Shown one piece after another: positions 23,405 to 31,298 of a stretch of DNA of 39,458 nucleotides. How positions within the stretch are numbered: position 1 is the stretch's first letter; each line of letters opens with the position of its first letter. Made by a program: the position numbers and the translations under genes. The DNA is from JAHEJB01 sp041748175. Lineage in GTDB: Bacteria; Bacteroidota; Rhodothermia; Rhodothermales; Rubricoccaceae. Where the stretch lies: assembly GCA_041748175.1 (NCBI GenBank), contig JBGTDU010000074.1, positions 1 to 39,458 of the forward strand, read 5' to 3'. The notes under the pieces are model-generated. The model saw only the letters and a program-made list of their open reading frames with translations. It did not search any database and was not told the origin of the DNA.

Positions 23405-23461
23405 GCCCGCCCCGCCCGTCACTTCCAGCGTTTGCCCGGTTACGTAGCACGCGAGGGGGGA
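23405..23461 (-). pseudogene. 3' remnant of an SDR oxidoreductase gene (copy 1)
   Basis: Nineteen codons read SPLACYVTGQTLEVTGGAG, matching the C-terminus of the intact SDR at 25063-25890 at 17 of 19 residues; most DNA differences are synonymous. The stop codon is lost and the frame runs into the leader of the DUF6090-like paralogue I. Nothing else of the gene remains; 20 bp further on is the stop of the mrr-like gene. Confidence 0.8.
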
Positions 23462-23481
23462 GGTTTATGGCCACCCAACCC

Positions 23482-24354
23482 TCAGATCAGGCTAAACCAC
23501 TCCGCATCCACCTCGACCGTCTCGACAACTTCCGATCTTGTGGAGATTCCTAAACTGAGTTCTTTCAGCTTGTCCGCGAGTTGATCGCCATCAATCGAAT
23601 CGATTGGAGGAGCGCCATCCCTGGTCGCTTCCCTCACGGCGTCGCGCGTAAACGATCCCGTCGTGATCATCAACCCTTTGTCTGCTCGACCGATCATTGC
23701 ACCTCGGAAATCTCGAATCTGAGGGGAGGAAACAGAACCTTGGTAGCGCTTGCACTGAAATACGACGTGAAAGCTTAGGAGTCCACTGACTCGCACGATT
23801 CCCTTCCCATCAATTCCGCCATCGCTGCCTCTATTCGTCACCTGAACCTGCACAAATCCCGATTCCCGCAATAGCCTCTTGGTCAATCGCTCAAAAGCGT
23901 CTGGAGACAACTCCTTTGTCAGAACGTGGTGAAGCGTCTCTCGCCAAGGTTCGCTCTCGTCTGGAGTGCCCTCTTCCCCTTCTTCAGGTTCGAATGCCAA
24001 CTTAGCAGCGCGTTCCGCCTTGGGCTGCTATCTAACGAACCGCACGACCTGGTCTGGATCAACTTCGAGAATATGACGATTCTCAGGTACGATCGCCCAG
24101 ACGCCCCGGCTTGAATTGTCGATCAGTCCATACTTCTTGAGATAAGTCCGAACCCATGCCAGCCTGTACTCGACCTCGGTGTCATTGCTCTTTTCAGAAT
24201 CGTGCGGAGACTCAAGAATGTCCTCTTCAAGCCCCAATCGTGTAATCGCAGCATTGTTGATCTCGCTAATGGAGCCGGAACCGCCTAATTCGTGTGACGA
24301 CTCTAACAGCGCGTTCATCATCTCAGGGTATGGTGGGACGCGATCCTTACTCAT
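23482..24354 (-). pseudogene. mrr: Mrr-type restriction endonuclease interrupted by an in-frame amber codon
   Basis: The combined frame (291 codons) has the usual Mrr length and order. The N-terminal winged-helix Mrr_N domain starts MSKDRVPPYPEMMNALLESS at 24354 and includes EVEYRLAWVRTYLKKYGLID and NSSRGVWAI. The C-terminal nuclease domain has LSPDAFERLTKRLLRESGF, GSDGGIDGKG (catalytic Asp) and VVFQCKRYQG (the QxK motif). A TAG at 24028-24030 splits them, with the same frame continuing QPKAERAAKLAFEPEEGEEG. The only start just after the TAG is a TTG at 24000. One point mutation therefore separates this from an intact gene. Mrr enzymes cut methylated DNA. It lies between two SDR 3' remnants. 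Confidence 0.85.
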
Positions 24355-24395
24355 CTAGTTGGCTGGGAACTTCAACGATCCATGGTCAGAAAGTA

Positions 24396-24434
24396 TCAAA
24401 TCCCCGCACCCCCTGTCACTTCCAGCGTGTGCAT
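24396..24434 (-). pseudogene. 3' remnant of an SDR oxidoreductase gene (copy 2)
   Basis: Reads HTLEVTGGAGI followed by TGA, identical in protein to the last eleven residues of the intact SDR, while 8 of the first 36 bases differ, nearly all silently. It starts 10 bp after the mazF stop. It sits between mazF and the mrr-like gene. Confidence 0.8.
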
Positions 24435-24443
24435 CGAGATTAT

Positions 24444-24764
24444 CTACTCCGCAAACAGCGTCCGCACTATCTGAAGGACTTGAGAAGCAGCAGTCGGGCT
24501 GATGCGGCCAAGTTTCTTTACGAGGCGCGATTTGTCCACGGTTCGTATCTGGTCGAGCACAATCTGGCCGTCTTTCTTCTGGAAGCGGCAATTCACCCGC
24601 GTCGGGTAGTTGCGCCCCTTTGTCGTCATTGGCGCGACGATAACCGTGCGGATATGCCGGTTCATCTCGTCGGGGGAGATGATCAGACAAGGCCGTGTCT
24701 GCCGGATCTCGCTGCCTCGCGTCGGATCGAGGTTGACGAGGTAGACCTCGAAGCGTGCTACCAC
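24444..24764 (-). CDS. mazF: MazF-family endoribonuclease toxin
   Basis: A 106-residue protein starting at GTG 24764 (MVARFEVYLVNLDPTRGSEI), the start that gives normal MazF length; it overlaps the mazE stop by seven bases. Family motifs are VYLVNLDPTRGSEI, QTRPCLIISPDEMN, VIVAPMTTKGRNYPTRV and the LDQIRTVDKSRL segment with the conserved Arg, ending IVRTLFAE. MazF enzymes cut mRNA at short sequences when freed from MazE. The module lies between the SDR gene and an SDR 3' remnant. Confidence 0.92.
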   Translation of the reverse strand: MVARFEVYLVNLDPTRGSEIRQTRPCLIISPDEMNRHIRTVIVAPMTTKGRNYPTRVNCRFQKKDGQIVLDQIRTVDKSRLVKKLGRISPTAASQVLQIVRTLFAE

Positions 24765-25012
24765 GTCCACTCCGCGTCGTCCCATTCTGTCGACGTGGCT
24801 GGATCGAGAAGGGCATCGTCTCCCGATTGCGCCATCGACTCGAATGCCAAGTCCCATCCTTCGCGCGGGTGCGACGGCTTCTGGATGAGAATCTTGCCGG
24901 GCGCGGCCGTGATCTCGACCGCGTCTTCGATCCCACTCTGCTCAAGAAGGGGCTTCGGGATCCGAACCCCGCGCGAGTTGCCGAGGCGGATGATGCGAGC
25001 TTTCGTGGTCAT
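24758..25012 (-). CDS. mazE: MazE-family antitoxin (AbrB/SpoVT fold)
   Basis: An 84-residue protein with an N-terminal swapped-hairpin DNA-binding domain (MTTKARIIRLGNSRGVRIPK, then PLLEQSGIEDAVEITAAPGK) and an acidic, Trp-rich tail (LLDPATSTEWDDAEWTW) expected to wrap the toxin. It precedes mazF with a seven-base overlap. A 12-bp perfect palindrome lies 16 bp upstream of its start and is a good candidate for its operator, consistent with autoregulation in this family. Confidence 0.92.
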   Translation of the reverse strand: MTTKARIIRLGNSRGVRIPKPLLEQSGIEDAVEITAAPGKILIQKPSHPREGWDLAFESMAQSGDDALLDPATSTEWDDAEWTW

Positions 25013-25027
25013 CAGGATGTAGGCACA

Positions 25028-25039
25028 ATGTAATTACAT
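25028..25039. promoter_or_regulatory. Candidate MazE operator palindrome
   Basis: ATGTAATTACAT is a perfect 12-bp palindrome just upstream of mazE, nested within a looser inverted pair GGATGTA (25015-25021) and TACATCC (25035-25041). Position and symmetry fit autoregulation by MazE; binding has not been shown. Confidence 0.5.
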
Positions 25040-25062
25040 CCGGCAAACGTGAGCCTGGGGAT

Positions 25063-25890
25063 TTAGATCCCAGCCCCACCCGTCACCTCCAGCGTATGGC
25101 CAGTGACGTAGCTCGCGAGAGGTGAGGCCATCATGACGATGCCGCCGGCTGCTTCTTCGTCCGTGCCGGGGCGGCCAAGCGGGTTGCCGGTGACGGCGCG
25201 TTCGCGTGAAGCCTCCGGGATTCCCTGCGCGATGTCCTGCCCGGCGACCTCAATGGTTTCGCCGTCTTCCTTTGCGCGGGTCATGCGCGTGTCGATGAAC
25301 CCGAAAGCCACCGCATTGCAGCGCACACCGAATCGGCCCCATTCCTTCGCAACGGTTTTGGTTAGACCGACGACGCCCATCTTGGCCGTCGCGTAGTTGG
25401 CCTGCCCGAGGTTGCCGTGGAGGCCGCTGGTGGACGATACGTTGATGATGCAGCGGTTCTCGGAGAAGGATTGGCCCGCCTCCAGTTCGGCCTTCGCGGG
25501 CTCGCGGAGGTGTTTCGTCGCCGCACGAATCATCCGGAATGGCGCGAACGTGTGGATCTCCAGCACCTTTAGCCATTGCTCGTCGGTCATGGTGTGGATC
25601 ATCCCATCCCACAAAAAACCGGCGTTGTTGACGATGACGTTGATCTTGCCGAAGTGCTCCGCCGCCGAATCCAGCAAGTGCTCGGGGAAGCCGTCCTCCG
25701 TCACGCTGCCGGGGACGGCGAAGGCGAGGCCGCGCGCCTTCTCGATCTCCCGGACGGTATTGTCCGCAGGCTCCCCGTCGAGGTCGTTCACAACGACGGA
25801 GGCACCGTGGCGAGCAAACAATCGCGCGGTGGCTGCGCCGATTCCACGTCCGGCCCCGGTTACGACAACGACCTGGTTCTTGAAAAGCAT
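25063..25890 (-). CDS. SDR family oxidoreductase (FabG-like)
   Basis: A 275-residue NAD(P)-dependent short-chain dehydrogenase starting MLFKNQVVVVTGAGRGIGAA; the cofactor loop TGAGRGIG is at 11-18, NNAG at 88-91, and the catalytic Ser153, Tyr166 and Lys170 lie in INVSSTSGLHGN ... NYATAK. The ATG at 25890 was chosen over an open upstream stretch because it begins just before the Rossmann strand. The likely substrate is a 3-oxoacyl or 3-hydroxyacyl thioester, in keeping with the upstream MaoC hydratase gene 133 bp away on the same strand. The 3' end is present in two further partial copies downstream (24396-24434 and 23405-23461). Confidence 0.9.
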   Translation of the reverse strand: MLFKNQVVVVTGAGRGIGAATARLFARHGASVVVNDLDGEPADNTVREIEKARGLAFAVPGSVTEDGFPEHLLDSAAEHFGKINVIVNNAGFLWDGMIHTMTDEQWLKVLEIHTFAPFRMIRAATKHLREPAKAELEAGQSFSENRCIINVSSTSGLHGNLGQANYATAKMGVVGLTKTVAKEWGRFGVRCNAVAFGFIDTRMTRAKEDGETIEVAGQDIAQGIPEASRERAVTGNPLGRPGTDEEAAGGIVMMASPLASYVTGHTLEVTGGAGI

Positions 25891-26023
25891 AGGGGTGAAA
25901 GTGAAAAGGGAGAAGGGAAAAGTGGGAGGAGGATATTGGACGGCCCGCGGACGGCTGACCACCTTTTGCACGTGACATTCGGCGATCTGCCGTCGGTGGA
26001 CCACCGTTGCGATCGAAGCGAGT

Positions 26024-26485
26024 CTACGCTAGCAGCAGCGTCAACGCGTCGGCGATCAAGGCAGGTTTTTGCTCGCCTTCAATCTCCACCGTGTTGCGGG
26101 TGTCGATCAGCAAGCCGTCGCCGCGAGGCGTGACGGAGGAGAGTCCGATGCGTGTGCGGATGCGTGAACCGGGCGTCACGGGCGTCAGGAAGCGGATTTT
26201 GTCGTAGCCGTAGTTGATGGACCGGCCCGTACCAGGCGGGATGACGCCGATCTGGTCGCGCATTCCAGGCAAGAGCGAAAGCGTAAGCAAGCCGTGGGCG
26301 ATGGTGGAACCGGTCGGGGCTTCACGCGCCGCGCGTTCGGCGTCGATGTGGATCCACTGCCGGTCGCCCGTGAGCTCGGCGAAGGCGTCGATCATGGCCT
26401 GATCGACCGTAACCCAATCGGAGACGCCAATCTCTTGCCCAACGAAGTTGGCGACGGTGGCGAAGGCGTAGGGGCTGGAGGGCAT
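26024..26485 (-). CDS. MaoC-like (R)-specific enoyl-CoA hydratase
   Basis: A 153-residue hot-dog fold protein. The catalytic signature AFAELTGDRQWIHID gives Asp41 and His46, and GSTIAHGLLTLSLLPGM follows as in other MaoC hydratases. RSINYGYDKIRFLTPVTPGS is the hot-dog helix and strand region. It should hydrate 2-enoyl-CoA esters to (R)-3-hydroxyacyl-CoA. The SDR gene lies downstream on the same strand after 133 bp with a purine-rich leader, so the two may supply consecutive steps of fatty acyl-CoA metabolism. The start is divergent from queF. Confidence 0.9.
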   Translation of the reverse strand: MPSSPYAFATVANFVGQEIGVSDWVTVDQAMIDAFAELTGDRQWIHIDAERAAREAPTGSTIAHGLLTLSLLPGMRDQIGVIPPGTGRSINYGYDKIRFLTPVTPGSRIRTRIGLSSVTPRGDGLLIDTRNTVEIEGEQKPALIADALTLLLA

Positions 26486-26669
26486 GGCTTTTTGTCTGGA
26501 GGTCGAAGTTAGCGTTGTGTGCTCGCCGCCCGCTCAACGAAACACTCCGCCTTCCAATTCGCGGAATCCACCTTCCTTGAAAAGGGAGGGGTCAGCCCCG
26601 GTTTGGGTAGAGGCACCGAACCGCAGCCTTCGGAAGACGTATGCTGCCGCTCGCAAACCAGATTGTTCA

Positions 26670-27185
26670 ATGACCACGTCCTCAAACGGAAAGATGCAGG
26701 CCCCTCAACTCGACGTCCTGCAGGAGGAAGCGCTCCGCCACACACGTCTTTCGCTGGAGCACATGGAGAAACTGGGCATCCACCCGGAAAGCAAGGTCGC
26801 GCTCTTTCTTCCGCCGGAGACAAGGCAACTGGAAATCCACAGGATTCCTTACGAGCATCGTGCCCGACAAGTAGTCGTCTACGAGACCGAGCCGGGCGAA
26901 TTCTCGGCACTCTGCCCGTTTTCTGGCTTGCCCGACTTTGGGACGATTCGCGTGGAATATGTCCCTGGAGACTGGCTCGTTGAATTAAAAAGCCTGAAGT
27001 ACTACCTCCTCTCATGGCGGCACATCGGGGCGGCGCAGGAAGACATCACCGCTACAGCGTACGAGGATCTGCTTCGGCATCTCGACAACCCCGACTACCT
27101 CGTCGTAACGACCATTTACAACGTGCGTGGCGGGATCAACACGACCTGCACGGTGGACAGCCGCGCGCAGCAGGGCGCGTCCTAA
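26670..27185 (+). CDS. queF: NADPH-dependent preQ0 reductase
   Basis: A 171-residue protein reducing preQ0 to preQ1 in queuosine synthesis. The catalytic Cys82 and Asp89 are in LCPFSGLPDFGTI with the family's seven-residue spacing. ELKSLKYYLLSWRH is the QueF motif binding substrate and NADPH, and FTPRGG-like YNVRGGINTTC is near the end. The ATG at 26670 (MTTSSNGKMQ) was chosen; a second Met eight residues on is also possible, and the longer upstream frame has no QueF features. The N-terminal ~45 residues are helical and unlike the usual start of short QueF proteins. No preQ1 riboswitch is evident in the 184-bp leader. Confidence 0.9.
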   Translation: MTTSSNGKMQAPQLDVLQEEALRHTRLSLEHMEKLGIHPESKVALFLPPETRQLEIHRIPYEHRARQVVVYETEPGEFSALCPFSGLPDFGTIRVEYVPGDWLVELKSLKYYLLSWRHIGAAQEDITATAYEDLLRHLDNPDYLVVTTIYNVRGGINTTCTVDSRAQQGAS

Positions 27186-27288
27186 TTCGAGACGCATCGG
27201 CGTGCGCCATGGGTCCTCCGTGGCGAGATTGGCGCGGTCGTAGACATATCACTTCTTTAAATGACGAGGCGTCGGCCCGGATCGGTTT

Positions 27289-28425
27289 ATGGAAAGCCCG
27301 CCAACTCTCACCGTCCCTGCCCCGAGGAGCCGTCTTATCGTGCTTTCGATTCTTGCCTTCGCTGTTCTCGGAGTCCTGATCGGATGCTGGTTCGCGTTCG
27401 GATCGAACACGTCGGATTTTGAGGGCAGTCGCAGTGTTCGCATCCCTCCAGGCTCGTCGTTCGACAACGCCGTGGACTCACTCGAAACTGCTGGAGTGCT
27501 GGGCTCGCGGGGATCGTTCTCGGCGTTTGCGTCGCTCACTGGATGGGGCCGCCAGGTGAAGCCGGGCCACTATTTGGTAGAGTCCGGGATGAGCAACTGG
27601 GCGATGCTCGACAAAATCAGGAAGGGCCTGCAAGACCCCATCCGCATCACCATTCCTGCGGGCAGGCGCCCCGACTTCATCGGCGCTGTATTGGCCCGTC
27701 AACTCGGTATCGACGGAGAGGAATTCGTGCGCGCCGTCAACGACCCTGCACTGGCTGCGGAACTTGATACGGACACGAGGCACCTTTTCGGACGAATGCG
27801 CGCCAACACGTACGACATCTTCTGGACGACCGACGCTGCGACGGCGATCAGGCGAATACACGGTTGGCACGACCGGTTCTGGACAGAGGCGCGCAAAGCC
27901 AAGGCACAGGAACTAGGGCTCACGCCCGATGAAGTGATGACGATGGCATCCATCGTGGAATGGGAAGCGCAGCGCTCGGACGAGCGGCCCCGAATCGCGG
28001 GTGTCTACCTCAACAGGCTTCTGGGCCAGACAAGCAGCGGTCGCATGCGGCTCCAGGCCGATCCGACCGTTCAGTTTGCGCTAATGGAAATCGACGGTGG
28101 CCCCATGCGGCGACTCTTTTCCAGCGACTACAACACGCCGCATCCCTACAACACGTATTTGACAGAAGGCTTGCCTCCGGGGCCAATCAACAACCCGTCC
28201 GACGCCGCCATTGACGCCGTACTTGATGCCGAAGAGCACGACTTCCTCTACTTCGTTGCCGATGGCACCGGGGGGCACACCTTCACTCGAACGCTCTCCG
28301 AGCACATGGCGGCAGCCCGGGAGTGGTCTGCCTACATCTCTCGACAAACGCGGATTGGCGCACAGCGGCGTGATTCGCTCCGTCGCGACTCGCTGCAACG
28401 CAATCAATTTCCTGTCGCACAGTAG
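27289..28425 (+). CDS. mltG: Endolytic peptidoglycan transglycosylase MltG
   Basis: A 378-residue inner membrane protein with one helix at ~15-37 (LIVLSILAFAVLGVLIGCWF), a LysM-like region (RSVRIPPGSSFDNAVDSLE) and the YceG catalytic domain. The catalytic Glu224 sits in MTMASIVEWEA, and LQADPTVQFAL and HPYNTYLTEGLPPGPINNPS are the family signatures. It cuts nascent glycan strands and sets their length. The C-terminal tail has a repeated RRDSL. Its stop is 3 bp before the next gene's start, so the two are co-translated. Confidence 0.92.
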   Translation: MESPPTLTVPAPRSRLIVLSILAFAVLGVLIGCWFAFGSNTSDFEGSRSVRIPPGSSFDNAVDSLETAGVLGSRGSFSAFASLTGWGRQVKPGHYLVESGMSNWAMLDKIRKGLQDPIRITIPAGRRPDFIGAVLARQLGIDGEEFVRAVNDPALAAELDTDTRHLFGRMRANTYDIFWTTDAATAIRRIHGWHDRFWTEARKAKAQELGLTPDEVMTMASIVEWEAQRSDERPRIAGVYLNRLLGQTSSGRMRLQADPTVQFALMEIDGGPMRRLFSSDYNTPHPYNTYLTEGLPPGPINNPSDAAIDAVLDAEEHDFLYFVADGTGGHTFTRTLSEHMAAAREWSAYISRQTRIGAQRRDSLRRDSLQRNQFPVAQ

Positions 28426-28428
28426 CGC

Positions 28429-30009
28429 ATGAACATCCGTGCCATCCGTACTCTCGCCGTCGCCCAGATCAGGCTGGATCTGCGACATCCGCGCTCGGGA
28501 CGCTTCAGCGCCTCGCGGATCGCGACGACGGCGATTGCCTATGGTTTTTCGGGCCTGGTACTCGCGTTGTCGGTTGGGAATGCAAGCGTGGAGTCGTTTC
28601 TGTTTGTCGCCGCCAGCTTCGGAATGGTGCTCGCGGCATTTGGTGTCGCGGGTTCGTACGACGAGCTGATGGGCCGCCCGAAAGACAATGCCTGGCTAAC
28701 AACGTTACCGGCCAGTCAGGGCACACAATACGCGGCGCGCGTGCTGAGCATTGGGTTTTACTTCGTTCTCATTGCCCTATCCGTGGCGATCCCCGTCGGC
28801 GTGCGGGTTGCGTTGTCCGATGGAATAGGCTCTGGCCTTGCCGTAGCCGGGCTTGTCGCCGCGGGGATGCTCTGGACGGCTGCGCTGTCGATGACCGTTT
28901 TATGGAGCCTGACGTTGCGCCTCCCATTCCGCCTGCTGAGCCCGGCGCTGAGCGCTACGAAAACGGTTTTGATCGCGGCGTTGGTCCTCGGCTATCAGTG
29001 GGTAGGGTCGGAGGAGGGCGCTGCAAACGCCGCCTGGTGGCCTGCCGCTTGGCTGGCTGACTTGCTCACAGGGCGGCCTACGGAAGGTCTTGCCCTGCTC
29101 GTTGGCACCGTTGGCTATATGGTCGTGATCAGCGCGATTTACTTTCCCAGCCGCTACTTCCTTTTGCTGAACCGACTGGCGGATGGCGCCCGGCAGATTG
29201 AGCGGCGGACGCGTTCCCTCCGAGCCTTGTCGATGATCGAGCGCATCCTTATCGGCACCCCGGCGGCCCGCGCTGCATATGGCTTCGCGCTATCAGCCTT
29301 TCGCGACGACAGGTTGGTCCGTGGCCGCCTGTGGCCCGCTGCACTTCTTCCGCTTGGGTTTGCTTTTTTCGGTTGGTGGATGGGCGGCCTCGGCGACCTT
29401 TTCGTTTTCGGTCCAGAGAACGTGCTCCTTTTCTCCGAAACACGTCTCCACCTCTCGCTCGTTGTGATTCTCCTGTTCTCTGGCCAATCGCTCGTGCAAA
29501 CGCTTCAGTTCTCCGACCATGCCGAGGCGTCGTGGCTATTCGATACGCTGCCTGGCGCCCGCCCACGCGTCCTCCAACTCGGCGCTCATCAGGCGTTGGC
29601 CTTCCGCATTCTACTGCCGCTTCACGGGGTGCTGGCCCTGGTCCTCTCCACCGTGATGGCACCGACACACGCCGTGATACACGCCGCCTTCTGGTTTGCC
29701 GTGACATCGTTGGCGACGCGAATTCAGGCGGTCGTTGGTCGCCGCCCACCGTTCTCGCGCCACTCCGATCGGTTCAGCTCGGCCGAGCGATTTTTGCCGC
29801 TCTTCCTGTCCATTCCGGCCGCACTGGCCATCCTGGCCTTGCAGACCAAAACGTTCACTACTCCACTCATGGCCGTGCAGACGATCATCGGTGTCCTTGC
29901 CGTCAATGCCGGGCTGGCGCGATGGATTGGCCGCGAGCGGAAGGCGAAGCGCCAGAGAGTGCCTTCGGTTGTGCCGGTTCTTCCCGTGGCACAGAGTTCG
30001 GGCGTGTAG
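28429..30009 (+). CDS. Multi-pass membrane protein resembling ABC-2 exporter permeases
   Basis: A 526-residue protein with an N-terminal cytoplasmic start (MNIRAIRTLAVAQIRLDLRH) and about ten to twelve predicted membrane helices in two halves, separated by a long cytoplasmic loop (RLADGARQIERRTRSLRALS, then AYGFALSAFRDDRLVRGRLW). The arrangement and the segment LTTLPASQGTQYAARVLSIG resemble large bacterial ABC-2-type exporter permeases. No ATPase gene is adjacent, so the label is tentative. It starts 3 bp after mltG. Substrate unknown. Confidence 0.6.
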   Translation: MNIRAIRTLAVAQIRLDLRHPRSGRFSASRIATTAIAYGFSGLVLALSVGNASVESFLFVAASFGMVLAAFGVAGSYDELMGRPKDNAWLTTLPASQGTQYAARVLSIGFYFVLIALSVAIPVGVRVALSDGIGSGLAVAGLVAAGMLWTAALSMTVLWSLTLRLPFRLLSPALSATKTVLIAALVLGYQWVGSEEGAANAAWWPAAWLADLLTGRPTEGLALLVGTVGYMVVISAIYFPSRYFLLLNRLADGARQIERRTRSLRALSMIERILIGTPAARAAYGFALSAFRDDRLVRGRLWPAALLPLGFAFFGWWMGGLGDLFVFGPENVLLFSETRLHLSLVVILLFSGQSLVQTLQFSDHAEASWLFDTLPGARPRVLQLGAHQALAFRILLPLHGVLALVLSTVMAPTHAVIHAAFWFAVTSLATRIQAVVGRRPPFSRHSDRFSSAERFLPLFLSIPAALAILALQTKTFTTPLMAVQTIIGVLAVNAGLARWIGRERKAKRQRVPSVVPVLPVAQSSGV

Positions 30010-30027
30010 GCGGGTGATCGAATGCGG

Positions 30028-31209
30028 CTAAAACCGCATGTCTACGCCAACCTGCAAAGAATTTCTGAAGGCATGATCGACATCCCAGAGGAAATATCCC
30101 CGGTTGTCGAACAGGGCACCGCGAGCGCCATCGGCGAGGCGAGTATGTGTAAAGGCTGCGTCGACACGGGCGCTATTCGAAACGCGAACGCCCAGGCCCA
30201 CTGAGTAATGCTGGCGCACAGCTTCCGGACGAAAGCTGTCGAAGCGAGGGTCGGGTTGGAAAGCCGCTCCGGCGCGGACCGCAACCGATCCAAGCCGATA
30301 CTCTCCGCCAACGCGGGTGTTCAGGACGGCGTTGAGGAAGCGATCCGCTATGATGTTCTCGAAGTCAAGGTCGGGGCTATTGGTAATGAAGCGGGCTTGC
30401 GACCAATCGACGAGCTCCACATCGGCAGAGACCAATGCTCTCGGCGAGCTGGCCAGAACACCCGCGGCAATTCGCCAGGGAGTGGCGATACGATATTCGT
30501 TGCGACCAGGCAACGGCCCCGATTCGTCAATGTTCAGGATGGTGGGAGTTTCCAGCGTCATCCCTATACGAAGGACGGGTGATGCCTCAAACGACACGCC
30601 TGCTCGCGCGTTGGCTCCGTAAATGTCGGCATCGAAAACAAGACCTGAGGAAAGGTCATCGCGGAAGAAATCGCCATCAACGGAGTAGCGACCTATGGGT
30701 GCATTTACCGAAAGCCCGACCATCACGCGTGGTGATACGGCCATCCCCCCGGCGACGGAGAGCTCGCCTTGAAAGCCCGACTCGCTCGCCTGGTCAAAGG
30801 CAAGCCCGTCTCCGCTGCCCCGCCGAGTGTAAACGGCGGTCTCGTTGTAGCCTGCGCCGACTGCCAGCGAGCCACGGGCAGCGGGAAGAGGCGTTGCAAA
30901 AGATGCCGTCCCCAACGTGAATCCTTCAGCCTCGTCAGTAAATCTTCCGCCATACAGATTGGCGCCTTGAACAAAGGCATGACCGGAGACGATGGCCTGC
31001 CGACTCCGGAGGTACCCGAGGCCGGCGGGGTTGGCGAAGGAGGCGTTCCAGTCGCCCAATCCTGCCACCGCTGCGCCGCCCATCCCAGCCATGCGCGCGC
31101 CCACGGCTGGAGTGCGGCGCCCAAAAAAGAAAAGGTCGTCCGCCGTTTGGGCTGTCGCAATCGGGATCGTGAGTGCTGAAAGAGTGACGAACAGAATCAA
31201 CCGAGGCAT
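30028..31209 (-). CDS. Outer membrane beta-barrel protein, FadL/OmpP1-like
   Basis: A 393-residue exported protein starting MPRLILFVTLSALTIPIATA with a signal peptide cleaved near ATAQ. The mature N-terminus (DDLFFFGRRTPAVGARMAGM ... GGAAVAGLGDWNASFANPAG) is the typical OmpP1/FadL/TodX hatch and first strand; later strands alternate as in a barrel and the protein ends in RNSLQVGVDMRF with a terminal Phe. It may take up hydrophobic compounds, the family's usual role. The ATG at 31209 was chosen to give the signal peptide. It is convergent with the ABC-2-like gene, leaving only 18 bp between them. Confidence 0.8.
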   Translation of the reverse strand: MPRLILFVTLSALTIPIATAQTADDLFFFGRRTPAVGARMAGMGGAAVAGLGDWNASFANPAGLGYLRSRQAIVSGHAFVQGANLYGGRFTDEAEGFTLGTASFATPLPAARGSLAVGAGYNETAVYTRRGSGDGLAFDQASESGFQGELSVAGGMAVSPRVMVGLSVNAPIGRYSVDGDFFRDDLSSGLVFDADIYGANARAGVSFEASPVLRIGMTLETPTILNIDESGPLPGRNEYRIATPWRIAAGVLASSPRALVSADVELVDWSQARFITNSPDLDFENIIADRFLNAVLNTRVGGEYRLGSVAVRAGAAFQPDPRFDSFRPEAVRQHYSVGLGVRVSNSARVDAAFTHTRLADGARGALFDNRGYFLWDVDHAFRNSLQVGVDMRF

Positions 31210-31234
31210 GACGTTCGGGGTTGAGGGATACAGC

Positions 31235-31265
31235 AAAGGCCCGCCGCCCGTAGACGACGGGCCTT
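31235..31265 (-). terminator. Hairpin terminator downstream of the Tyr-rich lipoprotein gene
   Basis: An exact 8-bp stem pairs AAGGCCCG (31236-31243) with CGGGCCTT (31258-31265); on the minus strand it closes with CTTT. It lies 34 bp past the stop of the lipoprotein gene and just before the FadL-like gene, so it probably ends the lipoprotein transcript. Confidence 0.6.
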
Positions 31266-31298
31266 CAGTCGCGTTAGCGATGAAGGAAATTCTCGTCC

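Noticed and set aside
23348..23422. Upstream extension of paralogue I into the SDR remnant
   Set aside because: The frame is open, but the conserved MILSRLK head and the sister genes set the start at 23347.
24001..24027. Independent short gene start for the Mrr nuclease half
   Set aside because: The only start is a TTG at 24000 without a ribosome site; a nonsense codon in one gene explains both halves better.
15190..25120. Integrase or transposase to explain the bordered modules
   Set aside because: No open frame in the window carries tyrosine or serine recombinase or DDE motifs.
26486..26669. Possible preQ1 riboswitch before queF
   Set aside because: There is a short CCTTCCTT/AAGGGAGG hairpin, but no preQ1 aptamer pseudoknot or A-rich tail, and QueF lies downstream of a plain divergent promoter region.
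30022..30040. Inverted repeat ATGCGG/CCGCAT at the convergent gene ends
   Set aside because: Only 6 bp, overlapping a stop codon and with no T tract.
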